Assembly (NCBI GenBank): GCA_963752915.1
Contig: CAVVZZ010000011.1
Span: 764,438-828,437 of the forward strand
DNA length: 64,000 nt
Direction of reading: 5' to 3'
Origin: DATJPR01 sp963752915
Lineage (GTDB): Bacteria; Bacteroidota; Ignavibacteria; UBA10030; UBA6906
In this document: positions 1 through 8,488 of the stretch, in pieces
Layout of the letters: every line of letters begins with the position of its first letter
Numbering within the stretch: the first letter of the stretch is position 1
Notes under the pieces: model-generated
Told to the model about the DNA's origin: nothing
What the model saw: only the letters and a program-made list of their open reading frames with translations
Databases searched by the model: none
Position numbers and translations under genes: made by a program

Positions 1-1
1 T

Positions 2-223
2 TCGCTTCGGAACACGAATATCATCGAGTCCACCAACAACGCTGTCCGCCATCGCAGCCGCAACGTCAAACGCTGGCGCGGTGGAATGCATGTCGAGCGC
101 TGGGTGGCAGCAAGTCTTTTGGAAACAGAGAAGAAGTTCCGTCGGATCAAAGGATGCAACCACATGCAGCTCTTGATCGCTGCCGTGGATGCGTTCAGGA
201 AACAGAAAGCTCAAGTCGCCTAA
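2..223 (+). CDS. IS256-family transposase, C-terminal 73 residues (cut by window edge)
   Basis: The frame is open from base 2 to the TAA at 221-223. It reads LRNTNIIESTNNAVRHRSR and then a KRWRGGMHVERWVAASLLE stretch. The N-I-E-S-T-N..VRHR pattern followed by a basic helix is the C-terminal end of mutator-type (IS256 family) DDE transposases, with the conserved Glu of the catalytic triad in IIEST. The rest of the gene lies before the window. The 200 bases after the stop contain short repeats such as GGGGTACTACTCC and GGAACTACTCCCC that probably belong to the element's right end, but I could not fix a terminal repeat. Family assignment is from motif recognition. Confidence 0.75.
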   Translation, partial: SLRNTNIIESTNNAVRHRSRNVKRWRGGMHVERWVAASLLETEKKFRRIKGCNHMQLLIAAVDAFRKQKAQVA

Positions 224-424
224 CTCGTACTCCTGGTCAACGCCTTTGGGGTACTACTCCCAAAATCAACTAGGAATGGAACTACTCCCCCTGCAATTCG
301 TCGCGCTTCGTAACATTTCGGTGAGTTCAAGCACATCCGTCCCCTTCAATCGGTCAACCTGAGGGACTGGATCGAGCGCCTCATCGCACCCTTGTCTGCC
401 TGCATGGCTGAACGCTCCTCTGTG

Positions 425-1168
425 TCATGAGGTGCGCATCGGGCGATATACAATACTGCGGTTTGAGCGAATTGCACGCATGTGATCCGACGAGGGTGCC
501 ATTGAGTGCGGGTGCCCCTCATTAACCTGTAACAGGCGGGGTTCTTCATGCACATGCCTTGCGATCTGCAGCCGGCTGTGCAGTCCCCGTTTCTCGAGGA
601 TGTTATGAACATGACTCTTCACCGTGTACGTCGCAACGTTGATCTGCAGGGCGATCTCCTTGTTGCTCAGACCGTCGGCAATCAGATCGCTGATTTCACG
701 TTCGCGTTTCGTCATCCGCACCGAATCAGGTGGCACCCCTCTCCCGTTTCCGGGCGCATGATCAACGACATAGGAAAGCAGCGAGCGTGCCAGGGTGGAC
801 GGCAGCACGAGAGCCCCCTGCGCCACCGAACGTATCGTCGATAGAACTTCAGCGGATGCCGCCTCCTTCAATATGAACCCCGATGCACCCGACCGGACAC
901 ACGTGACGATATCCGATTGCTCAGGGACCAATCCCATTCCAATCACCCTGAGGTTCGAGGCGTGCCTCGCAAGCGTGGCCACCCTCAGGAAACCAGTCAC
1001 ATTGACCAGGATCACCTCGGCTCTCATCGTGCGTGCCATCTGCAGAGTGTCTTTATAATCGCCCGAGGCTCCCACAACCTTCATGTCTGCATGCTGATTC
1101 AGCATGGCGGAGACACATTCACGCAACAGACAGTTCTCTTCAATCAACAAGATCCGGATCTTCCTCAT
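425..1168 (-). CDS. LuxR/NarL-type response regulator with atypical receiver domain
   Basis: About 247 residues. The start at 1168 is chosen because GGGAGGAAA lies 5 bases upstream; the frame continues to 1243 without a better start. Residues 4-120 have the receiver fold (RILLIEEN at the beta-1 acidic pair, Lys101 in ASGFILKE), but the phospho-acceptor position in the beta-3 strand reads VILVNVTG, so Asn56 replaces the usual Asp. Residues 152-205 are a clear LuxR helix-turn-helix (MTKREREISDLIADGLSNKE). A tail of about 40 residues is unlike known domains. It stands alone without an adjacent kinase. Such receivers are normally phosphorylation-independent, so the protein probably binds DNA constitutively or through a ligand or partner (inference). 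Confidence 0.8.
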   Translation of the reverse strand: MRKIRILLIEENCLLRECVSAMLNQHADMKVVGASGDYKDTLQMARTMRAEVILVNVTGFLRVATLARHASNLRVIGMGLVPEQSDIVTCVRSGASGFILKEAASAEVLSTIRSVAQGALVLPSTLARSLLSYVVDHAPGNGRGVPPDSVRMTKREREISDLIADGLSNKEIALQINVATYTVKSHVHNILEKRGLHSRLQIARHVHEEPRLLQVNEGHPHSMAPSSDHMRAIRSNRSIVYRPMRTS

Positions 1169-1294
1169 TGGTATTTCCTCCCGAAATTGAGTCATCAATC
1201 CCATCCGTTGCATACACTCAGGACAGGTGAACGATATCGCCACTGTGGAACAACGGAAACAAGGGTGGCAGATAAGCCTTCATATGCCGGCTAA

Positions 1295-1693
1295 TCAGAA
1301 GTCGCCCTTGAGATGTTCTCTGCCATTCCCACCCAGTTTTTGTTTATACTTGGGATCGTTGATGAGCTGCTTGATCGAGTGGGCTGTTCCCTCAACGGTA
1401 TGTGTGAGGACTCCCGAATACCTGTGTGTACTCTGGAGCGGGATATCGCCGGCGGCAGATGCCATCGTCAGTTTGGAATTCCAGAGGGCGTCAGAAACTG
1501 CAAGCCCGGAGTCTTCTTTCAGTGAATTCTGAAGAACGACAGTGGAGCCGTGCTGAAGCCGGCTTCCCAATTTGACGTCCACGTGCTTCATTGCCCCCGT
1601 GTTGTCGTCGAATCGGATCTTATGAACAGTTCCGATTTCTCGATCCGTCGTTTCGACACCATCGCCGCAGAACGATGCTCCTGGCCTCGGCAT
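1295..1693 (-). CDS. hypothetical protein, possible PRC-barrel-like N-terminus
   Basis: About 132 residues from an ATG at 1693 preceded by GAGAGGAG; the frame stays open to 1735 but that start has no ribosome site. Residues 20-45 read GTVHKIRFDDNTGAMKHVDVK, which resembles the first strands of a PRC-barrel (G-x-V-x-x-x-x-FDD-x-T-G). The rest is not recognised; the C-terminus is lysine-rich and soluble. There is no signal peptide or membrane segment. It stands between two regulators on the same strand with a gap of about 125 bases on one side. The function is unknown. Confidence 0.5.
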   Translation of the reverse strand: MPRPGASFCGDGVETTDREIGTVHKIRFDDNTGAMKHVDVKLGSRLQHGSTVVLQNSLKEDSGLAVSDALWNSKLTMASAAGDIPLQSTHRYSGVLTHTVEGTAHSIKQLINDPKYKQKLGGNGREHLKGDF

Positions 1694-1859
1694 TGTCGCT
1701 CCTCTCTCGGTTGAACATGATCGTACCCGATGCAACGCGATGTACGTTAGCTTCCTGTGAGCGGAATAACAATCGGACTAAGAGCGTAAAATGTCGGATA
1801 GGGTAAACGTTGGATGGAACTATGGAGGGTACTCTAGGGTAGAAGGGAGGGAGGAACCG

Positions 1860-2537
1860 TCACTTCTTCAGGGTTACCAGGCCCGTCTCGATCGCAAACC
1901 GGACCAACGCGGCAGTGTCGTGCATGTCCAGTTTCTGCATGAGATTGGTGCGATGGGTGTTCACTGTTCGCACGCTGAGAAAGAGGCTCTCGGCAATCTG
2001 ACGATTGGTATTACCGTTCGCAATATGTTGCAGCACCTCCGTCTCGCGCATCGTCAATTTGTTCAATGGCTTCGCAAGTCCCTGTTTGGGGTCGGGCTCC
2101 TGCCCGCGTGGACGTTTGCTGAAGCCGTCTATCAGGACATTTGTAACCCCGGGGCTCAGGAATTTCTCTCCGGAGATCGCAGTCTTGATGGCCGCAAGGA
2201 TCTCATTCTTTCCAGCACTTTTCAACACATAGCCGTCGGCGCCTGCGCGGAGGATTTCAAAGACGTACTCTTCGGTCTCATGCACTGTCAGAATGACTAT
2301 CTTGATTTCGGGGTTTTGCTTTTTTATGATCGCAGTTGCTTCCATGCCGTTAACCTTTGGCATCGAGATATCCATAATCACAACGTCGGGTTTGTACTTG
2401 CTTGCATACTCAACCGCCATTTCTCCGTCCTGCGCCTCGGCAACAACAGCGTATTCGGGGGACTTTCTAAGAATCAGGCGAATCCCATCACGAACAACAG
2501 CATGATCGTCAGCTATAAGAAGCCGTGTCTTTTTCAT
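1860..2537 (-). CDS. NarL/FixJ-type response regulator
   Basis: 225 residues. Receiver domain (1-120) has the acidic pair ADDH at 9-12, phospho-acceptor Asp56 in VVIMDISMP, and a Lys in GYVLKSAGK. A linker and a C-terminal LuxR helix-turn-helix (LTMRETEVLQHIANGNTNRQIAESL) follow. The ATG at 2537 is preferred over an upstream TTG at 2549 because the receiver begins directly at MKKTRLLIADD. The gene overlaps the end of the kinase gene by 29 bases, so the two are translationally coupled. It is the expected output partner of that HisKA_3-type kinase and the last gene of the TonB-receptor/YfiR/kinase operon. The target genes cannot be read from the sequence. Confidence 0.93.
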   Translation of the reverse strand: MKKTRLLIADDHAVVRDGIRLILRKSPEYAVVAEAQDGEMAVEYASKYKPDVVIMDISMPKVNGMEATAIIKKQNPEIKIVILTVHETEEYVFEILRAGADGYVLKSAGKNEILAAIKTAISGEKFLSPGVTNVLIDGFSKRPRGQEPDPKQGLAKPLNKLTMRETEVLQHIANGNTNRQIAESLFLSVRTVNTHRTNLMQKLDMHDTAALVRFAIETGLVTLKK

Positions 2538-4743
2538 GTCTCGTCCCAAGGATGATTGGCATTGTCACTGTGATGATTGTCCCCTTCCGGGTGGAATCGA
2601 TGGCAAGACAACCATCGAGCAAGCCTGCCCTTTCCCGCATGCTGATCAGGCCGAGGCCATGAAGTCCATCCGTTCGCGGGCCGATTTCGCCGGCGAGTCC
2701 TTTCCCATTGTCGCCGATGCGGAGCATGACCTTTTCGTCTTCTTTCCAAATTCCCACCGTCACCCGCGACGCTTCAGCATGCCTGGCGATATTCGAGAGG
2801 GCCTCCTGTGCAATGCGGTAGAGAGCAATTTCAAGCTGTGGCTCCAATTTCAAACGACCCGGTTCGTTTATCTCCAGCTCGACGTGAATCTTGTGCATCT
2901 TCTCAAATTCCCTGGCAAGCAATCCAATGGCGCTGACGAGTCCGAAATCATCCAGGACCACCGGACGGAGGTTAGCAGCCATGCGGCGGACTTCAACGAT
3001 CAGTTCCTCGCATTGCTTATTGAACCCCAGGAGCTTTCGGCGCAGTGTCCTGTCTTTGGCGGGAATGTCGTCAGCAATCACTTCCACATTCATCTTCATG
3101 CCAGTGAGCTTCTGGCACAAATCGTCATGGAGGTCACGTGAGATCCGCTGGCGCTCATCTTCCTGGGCGTGTTGGACGGACTGAATGTAACGACGGAGGT
3201 CCATCGAGCGTTGTCGTTCAGCTGCCAGGAGGCGGGACCGTAGACGTTTCTGTTCCGTAATATCCCGAATCGCGCTTGTGACGAGTACCCCCTCCTCTGT
3301 TTCGAGCGGGCTTAGTGAGACCTCGACAGGGAACTCGGTGTTGTTCTTGCGTAAGCCATACAGTTCAGAGCTTTCCTCCGGCTGCACCGGGGCGGGCTTC
3401 AGGAAGTAGTTCGAGATTGGTCGAAGCCGCTCCGGCACCAACATCTCAGTGTGCTGACCCAACAACTCTGAACGGGAATATCCAAAGAGAAGTTCCGTCT
3501 GCGCATTGACGAGCACGATGCGTCCGTCCTGCCGCGCGATAATCATTGCATCGGGAGCACATTCAAGAAGATTTCTGAACTTTTCCTCGGCGCGTTTCCG
3601 CTCGGTCACATCCATGGACACGCCGAGGAGTCTGATCACCGTGCCGTTTTCATCCGTCACCACCCTGCCCTGACTATGCAGAATGCGCATGACCCCGTCG
3701 GCACGAATAACGCTCTCCTCAAAATCGAACGGTTTGTGCGTCCGGATCGCTTCCTGAAAAATGGCTGGCCGAATCCGACGATCCACCGAGTGCAAGAGCC
3801 CAAGAAATGACTCCATCGTATTGCCGAATTGATCCCGACGCACACCGAGGATTTTGAAGAGTTCGTCCGACCAGGTTACTTCGCGTGTCTGCAAATCCCA
3901 CTCCCAGCTTCCAAGCCGCGCAATCTGCTGCGAGGCGGAGAGCAGGAGATCACGTTTCCGCAGTTCCTTGTTCGCCATGTCAAGGTCAGCGGTGCGCTCT
4001 GTCACCCTTCTCTCCAACTCGTCGTGCGCCTTTTGAAGTCTGTCACTCGCCTCTTGAATCTGATCCAACATTCGATTGACTGCATCAGTCAGGAACCCGG
4101 TTTCATCTTCGGCCAGCTTGTTCGCACGAATGGAGTAGTCATTTCTTTCCGAGACCTGTTGGGCTGTCCCGGCGAGGCTGAGTATCGGCTTCGAGATAGC
4201 TCTTTCCACGATGGTAGCGACACCATAGGCCACGGCGAGTGATCCAAGCAGGACCAGTAATCCAATCTCGATGTAGGATCGGAAATGGGCCGCTCGCTCC
4301 AGAAGGTCAGTGGCTATGTAGATTGTCCCTAACTGCTTTCCATTCAATGTGATCGGTTGGCTCAGAACCAGAGCATCATCTTCAAACCATATCCCTTCAC
4401 GGGGTGGCGCAGGCGGAATTGACCCCTGCGCGCCTTCGCGCACGTAGTTCGCAAATGGCTTCCCGGATTGATCGTACACTGCTGCCGCAAGGACGTGAGA
4501 ATCCTTCGAGAGCGATTTGAGAACCTGGGCAGCATCCAATGAACTGCGAAAGGCCAGCGCAGCATCGATGTTTTCGGAGATGACTGCCGCTTTTGTCGTG
4601 AGGTTTGCAAGGAGAATTTTGTTATACGTTATCCGCTCGTAAACAGAAGAACCAACATATACCAACACCACCGCCAGGAGTGTAGTGGCAAGAATTGCCA
4701 TCTTCAGTTTTGTTCGAATGGATGAACGTTTGAAGTGTGTCAT
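2509..4743 (-). CDS. Membrane sensor histidine kinase (CHASE8-like sensor, HAMP, two PAS, HisKA_3)
   Basis: 744 residues. The N-terminal membrane helix is at 15-33. An extracytoplasmic domain at about 40-150 has the CHASE8-like order (KAAVISENIDAALAFRS, then a strand set). A second helix spans 158-178, then come a HAMP domain (180-232), a coiled coil to about 262, PAS-1 (270-385) and PAS-2 (388-500). The NarX-type dimerisation domain has the phospho-acceptor His539 in RISRDLHDDLCQKL. The HATPase has an N-box at 647-656, DNGKG at 678-682 and GLHGLGLISM at 693-702, so all catalytic motifs are intact. AGGAG lies 3 bases before the ATG, and the YfiR stop is 13 bases upstream. CHASE8 domains occur in YfiN-like proteins that are held by periplasmic YfiR; here the cytoplasmic output is a kinase rather than a GGDEF cyclase. 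Confidence 0.92.
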   Translation of the reverse strand: MTHFKRSSIRTKLKMAILATTLLAVVLVYVGSSVYERITYNKILLANLTTKAAVISENIDAALAFRSSLDAAQVLKSLSKDSHVLAAAVYDQSGKPFANYVREGAQGSIPPAPPREGIWFEDDALVLSQPITLNGKQLGTIYIATDLLERAAHFRSYIEIGLLVLLGSLAVAYGVATIVERAISKPILSLAGTAQQVSERNDYSIRANKLAEDETGFLTDAVNRMLDQIQEASDRLQKAHDELERRVTERTADLDMANKELRKRDLLLSASQQIARLGSWEWDLQTREVTWSDELFKILGVRRDQFGNTMESFLGLLHSVDRRIRPAIFQEAIRTHKPFDFEESVIRADGVMRILHSQGRVVTDENGTVIRLLGVSMDVTERKRAEEKFRNLLECAPDAMIIARQDGRIVLVNAQTELLFGYSRSELLGQHTEMLVPERLRPISNYFLKPAPVQPEESSELYGLRKNNTEFPVEVSLSPLETEEGVLVTSAIRDITEQKRLRSRLLAAERQRSMDLRRYIQSVQHAQEDERQRISRDLHDDLCQKLTGMKMNVEVIADDIPAKDRTLRRKLLGFNKQCEELIVEVRRMAANLRPVVLDDFGLVSAIGLLAREFEKMHKIHVELEINEPGRLKLEPQLEIALYRIAQEALSNIARHAEASRVTVGIWKEDEKVMLRIGDNGKGLAGEIGPRTDGLHGLGLISMRERAGLLDGCLAIDSTRKGTIITVTMPIILGTRHEKDTASYS

Positions 4744-4756
4744 ATGCTCCTGACCC

Positions 4757-5344
4757 CTACAATGGGTTGATGATCTTCGCGAGGCGAATCAACTTGGAAC
4801 TCATCTTCAGACGAGCTTCCTTCACCGATTTCATATTGATCTCAAATCGTAATTTGTTGTTTTCCACGTACAAACGGATGCAACCTCCAAGATAGTTAAA
4901 ACCGCTGATCTCGCTGACGGTCAATGTGGGAGACCCTTGTACCGCGTTGAGAATGGTTTGACAACTATCCTTCTCTGTCAGGCCGATAAACAGAGCCTGA
5001 CATTTTGTTATCTCATCCCGCGTTCGAAATCGGACGACATTGATCGGATGCTCTCCGACTTTTTCCGCCTTGACCGCTTCGTCCAGGGCCGTTCCCATCG
5101 GGTCGTTTCCTACGACACCAAGTATAATCGGCGCCCTCGCGTCTGTAAATACCGAATCCGGCCATTCAGTGAATTGCAGAAAATTGAACAGGTACACAGC
5201 CTTCAGTCTGTTCTCCAATTCATTCTGAGATTGCCCATAGGCAGTCGCCACGCTCAAGATCATCAGGGCGACGAACCATCGCACGATTCTTCGCCCTTGG
5301 GCGGAGATGTCCGCTGCCACTATGCTACGAGAATGGGCTTTCAC
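4757..5344 (-). CDS. YfiR-family periplasmic protein (DUF4154)
   Basis: 195 residues from a GTG at 5344, 15 bases after the TonB receptor stop. A basic then hydrophobic stretch (RRIVRWFVALMILSVATAYGQ) is a signal peptide, so the mature protein is periplasmic. The mature part carries the family landmarks: KAVYLFNFLQFTEWP near the start, GVVGNDP, then SGFNYLGGCIRLYVENNKLRFEIN and a C-terminal SSKLIRLAKII. In Pseudomonas YfiR binds and represses the CHASE8 domain of YfiN. Here it sits directly upstream of a CHASE8-like kinase and downstream of a TonB receptor, so control of the kinase is the natural guess (inference). The N-terminal extension before the signal is unusual; an internal start is possible. 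Confidence 0.85.
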   Translation of the reverse strand: MKAHSRSIVAADISAQGRRIVRWFVALMILSVATAYGQSQNELENRLKAVYLFNFLQFTEWPDSVFTDARAPIILGVVGNDPMGTALDEAVKAEKVGEHPINVVRFRTRDEITKCQALFIGLTEKDSCQTILNAVQGSPTLTVSEISGFNYLGGCIRLYVENNKLRFEINMKSVKEARLKMSSKLIRLAKIINPL

Positions 5345-5359
5345 AGTGTGCCTGTTGTT

Positions 5360-7288
5360 CTAAAACGAAACGAACACATTCCCAAACACCTCGCGCGCGA
5401 TTTCTCTGCGGGTTGGGGGAGCTCCGAATTCCACGTGCTCAGGAAGGAATATGTTTTGAACAAGAACCGAAAATGCCAGGTTCTGTGTTGGATTCCAACC
5501 TAGCCTGACATCCAGTGTAGAGTATGAAGGTACGAACGCGTTTGAATTGGGGAGCTTGTCGACATACCGAAAGAAAAAGTCAATCTCCCACTTCATAACA
5601 TCCATCGAAGATTCGATCACCGCCCGATTCTTATGATCATTTCCTTCTCCCATACCACCATTAACATCCATGCTTCCGGGTTTCAATGAAATATATTTTT
5701 CCAGATGGCTATATCCGGATTTCACCCTCCACCAACTCAGTATCTGCGTGGTGAGCGTGAGCTCCCCGCCAAACGTTTTTGCCTTCAATCCATTTTGGAT
5801 CGTGTACGGTGGTCCAGGTTCGACACTGCGAAGGTCATCATAGAGGTTATAGAACAACGAAATATCAAGTATGACATTATGGCTCGATTTGTTCCGGTAA
5901 CCAGCCTCAAATGCAATGAGTTTTTCGGAGACAAAATCGGGTCCTCCCGCCAACAGATATGGCGGCGTTCCAGGCACGTAGAGATCCATATCGATGCGTG
6001 ATGGCGTACGTACCGCCCTCGTGACTGAACCCCAGAGGAAGTCCTGAGGGTCTGGCGTCCAGCCGAGTGATAGTCGTGGCTGAAGCTCGAAATCTGAATT
6101 GGGGCTCTTCAAGAACTTAGTCCCGAGCGTCAGATTCACTCCGTCAGAAGGCGTATAGATGTCCTGAACATAAGCATTGTATTGAATGCCATCAGCGTAG
6201 GCAGGCAGAAATGCGAGTGCCGCCGAATTTATCACCTGGGAATTGCCGTGCCGAACGCCAAGCCCCCAGCTCAACTCGTGGGTTGTCAACGAAATGCGGT
6301 AGTCAAATTCGTGGTCAAACACCCGACGGTCTTCGCCAAAAACATCAGGCATCCGACGGTGAGTGTAATCAAAGTAGGACTGAAGCGTGAAAGAAGATAA
6401 TCCTGAAACGGCATGATGCCATTTTGCAAGAACATTGCCGCCTTCCATGGTCGCTCTATCGGCCAGGTATTGGTCGGCTCTAATTCTGTACGCGTCCCCC
6501 TGGATCGTGAGTGAATCCCTTGAGGACAAATCCCCATCCGTGCGAAATCCTCCCTGAACACCGGTCCAGGAATCGTTCCCGTCCGAGCCGTTTGCTGCAA
6601 AATGCGTTTCTCCCCTGTCAAAATACTTTGCATAGGCACGGTATGTCAGGTCTGATCCGACCGACCCGCTATAACGGATTGCACCCGACAACCTATCCGC
6701 TTTGCCACCGCCGACTTCAACGTGCAGAGGCTCCAGACGCGTCGTCCCGGAACTCTTCATGATGATGTTTATAATTCCATTGACGGCATTTGTCCCCCAG
6801 AGCGTTCCCCCGGGGCCAGCGATGACTTCGATTCTGTCTATATCGGCCAACAGGACATCCTGCACATCCCAGAATACCCCGGAATACAGCGCCGTGTAAA
6901 CGATCCGGCCGTCAATGAGAACAAGAAGCTTGTCTGAACTTGCGCTGTTGAATCCTCGAGAACTAATCGCCCATTGTCTTGAATCAATTTGTGCAACGTT
7001 GAGATTGGGTGCGAGCCGGAGCGCTTCGGGGATGCTCCTCGCCCCGCTGCGGCGGATGTCTTCACCGGATATCACATAGACTGCCGCTTGGGCGTCGAAC
7101 CAGCGTTGTGGCCGCTTTGCTACGAGGGTAACGTCGATATCCATGAGGTCCTCCAGCGGGCGTCGCTTCAAAGCAGACGTCGAGAGCGAATCATCCTGCT
7201 GGCAGACCGCCGCGGAACTCGAGAAGATCATGAACAAACCGATTCCCACAATCGTCCCTGCTATTCCTGCCGATAACCGTCGTAACAT
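5360..7288 (-). CDS. TonB-dependent outer-membrane receptor
   Basis: 642 residues with a GAGG ribosome site. A signal peptide covers about 1-29. A plug domain at about 45-170 (LVAKRPQRWFDAQAAVYVIS, GEDIRRSGARSIPEALRLAPN, GTLWGTNAVNGIINI) precedes a beta-barrel of alternating aromatic strands that ends in a terminal Phe (GNVFVSF), as expected for Bam-dependent insertion. The segment LEDLMDIDVTLVAKR is a TonB-box-like region. The length is typical of the small siderophore/vitamin type. First gene of the operon with yfiR, kinase and regulator. The substrate is unknown. The context suggests the receptor either feeds a periplasmic signal to YfiR or is itself sensed. Confidence 0.9.
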   Translation of the reverse strand: MLRRLSAGIAGTIVGIGLFMIFSSSAAVCQQDDSLSTSALKRRPLEDLMDIDVTLVAKRPQRWFDAQAAVYVISGEDIRRSGARSIPEALRLAPNLNVAQIDSRQWAISSRGFNSASSDKLLVLIDGRIVYTALYSGVFWDVQDVLLADIDRIEVIAGPGGTLWGTNAVNGIINIIMKSSGTTRLEPLHVEVGGGKADRLSGAIRYSGSVGSDLTYRAYAKYFDRGETHFAANGSDGNDSWTGVQGGFRTDGDLSSRDSLTIQGDAYRIRADQYLADRATMEGGNVLAKWHHAVSGLSSFTLQSYFDYTHRRMPDVFGEDRRVFDHEFDYRISLTTHELSWGLGVRHGNSQVINSAALAFLPAYADGIQYNAYVQDIYTPSDGVNLTLGTKFLKSPNSDFELQPRLSLGWTPDPQDFLWGSVTRAVRTPSRIDMDLYVPGTPPYLLAGGPDFVSEKLIAFEAGYRNKSSHNVILDISLFYNLYDDLRSVEPGPPYTIQNGLKAKTFGGELTLTTQILSWWRVKSGYSHLEKYISLKPGSMDVNGGMGEGNDHKNRAVIESSMDVMKWEIDFFFRYVDKLPNSNAFVPSYSTLDVRLGWNPTQNLAFSVLVQNIFLPEHVEFGAPPTRREIAREVFGNVFVSF

Positions 7289-7921
7289 CTTTCGAACCTC
7301 GTGTTATGTGCAAAATGAAAGTTGGACGATTACCGGGTTTACACCTGATCTGTGTAACCTGAGTGATGCGCTCAACCGGTTTGCGATCGCCCGCAGATTT
7401 GATAATCGGGCAACGGCTTACCTGGACTCTGAATGCGCACCAGAAATGGGAGACACACGGAGCGTACTTTTGAACGGCAAGCCGGACGTCACACGAAAAA
7501 GACCCGGAGTGCAGGATTCTTCCATCACATCACGCGAGAAATTGGAACCCAAGAGGCGAGAATTGGGTACATCAACACGAATGCTCTGAAATATGTCACT
7601 CAATGCCAATAGAAAATTCTCTGTAATCTGCCCGCTTCGTAGCATCAACTCAACAGCCTAGGGTGATTACTCTAGGAGCGGGGTGCAAGCTCGGGGTGAA
7701 TTCACAACAAGAACATCGGCAGTCCATTCCCATGCATGCATCGGTTGACTGGGAAATCAGGGGGGACGAATGGATTTGTGTGGACTAAATCCGGTGGGAG
7801 CAATAATCGGCCGACCTCCGGACACGATGCGCGTCCGGAGGCGGCCGGCTTATGGATTCGCTGAGCGTGGAAAAGCTGAAACGAAGATCAATGGGAGTGA
7901 CAAACGATGAATTTCCTGCAA
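7289..7921. other. 633-base intergenic region
   Basis: There is no supported gene on either strand; short frames here lack homology and ribosome sites. It carries the promoter region of the minus-strand TonB operon at its left end and a strong inverted repeat at its right end (listed separately). Confidence 0.5.
7808..7848 (-). terminator. Strong GC-rich hairpin, probable transcription end of the PRC-barrel gene
   Basis: CCTCCGGAC (7815-7823) pairs perfectly with GTCCGGAGG (7833-7841), extended by CGGCC/GGCCG outside. It lies about 75 bases past the stop of the minus-strand PRC-barrel gene. On that strand it is followed only by a weak T-rich stretch (CCGATTATT), so it may be a terminator or an mRNA-stabilising hairpin. 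Confidence 0.45.
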
Positions 7922-8425
7922 TTATGCCGGAAGGATTTCCCGGATCCTGTACGGTGAAATCATGCTCGTCCGTCGACGGCGACCGCGTAATGCATCAACT
8001 TCCAGATAGCGTACCTCCCATGCGATATCATCGACGATGATGTCCCTCACCTGACTGAGCGTACCATCGATTTCCCAGGCACGGGAGTGCATGATTTCTT
8101 CTGCGCTCCGAACATGTGGATCATCTTCACCGATGAAGGATCCTGCGGTCCCCGGCCCGGCAGACCTGATCACATCTATCCGGGGGCACCGACTAATCTG
8201 TTCCTTCGAATAAGCTACCGGCAACGCCTTCGACCTCCAATCCGGTCTTCCGAGGGTCGTAGGAGGGAGAAGAACCTTCCTCCCGCCGGAGAGCCCTCCG
8301 ATCTTTGCCATAAGGTATGCCGTACTCCATAGCTTATCATCGAAGAGTATATCATCAACTCTGCCGAATTCGCCATCGGTAGCACAGAGGGAATATCCGA
8401 TGAATGAGTGGATGCTCCTTAACAT
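7922..8425 (-). CDS. Double PRC-barrel domain protein
   Basis: 167 residues, start supported by GGGAGAAGG upstream. Two related halves are visible. Residues 3-70 contain IGYSLCATDGEFGRVDDILFDD. Residues 110-160 contain SRAWEIDGTLSQVRDIIVDD, followed by an EVRYLEVD strand. Each half is a PRC-barrel, a small beta-barrel that binds other proteins or metal. There is no signal peptide, so it is cytoplasmic. Proteins of this type are often found near stress and osmolyte genes, and it precedes the trehalose synthase gene on the same strand (gap about 60 bases, transcribed after it). A stress-related role is inference. Confidence 0.8.
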   Translation of the reverse strand: MLRSIHSFIGYSLCATDGEFGRVDDILFDDKLWSTAYLMAKIGGLSGGRKVLLPPTTLGRPDWRSKALPVAYSKEQISRCPRIDVIRSAGPGTAGSFIGEDDPHVRSAEEIMHSRAWEIDGTLSQVRDIIVDDIAWEVRYLEVDALRGRRRRTSMISPYRIREILPA

Positions 8426-8488
8426 GGCCTTCTCCCTTCAATTGATGAGTGCAGACCACAGAAATGTTGAACCTACCAATAGACAACC

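Noticed and set aside
1791..2555. Plus-strand frame of 254 codons
   Set aside because: Exactly antisense to the NarL-type regulator, which has full domain evidence; the plus-strand protein matches nothing.
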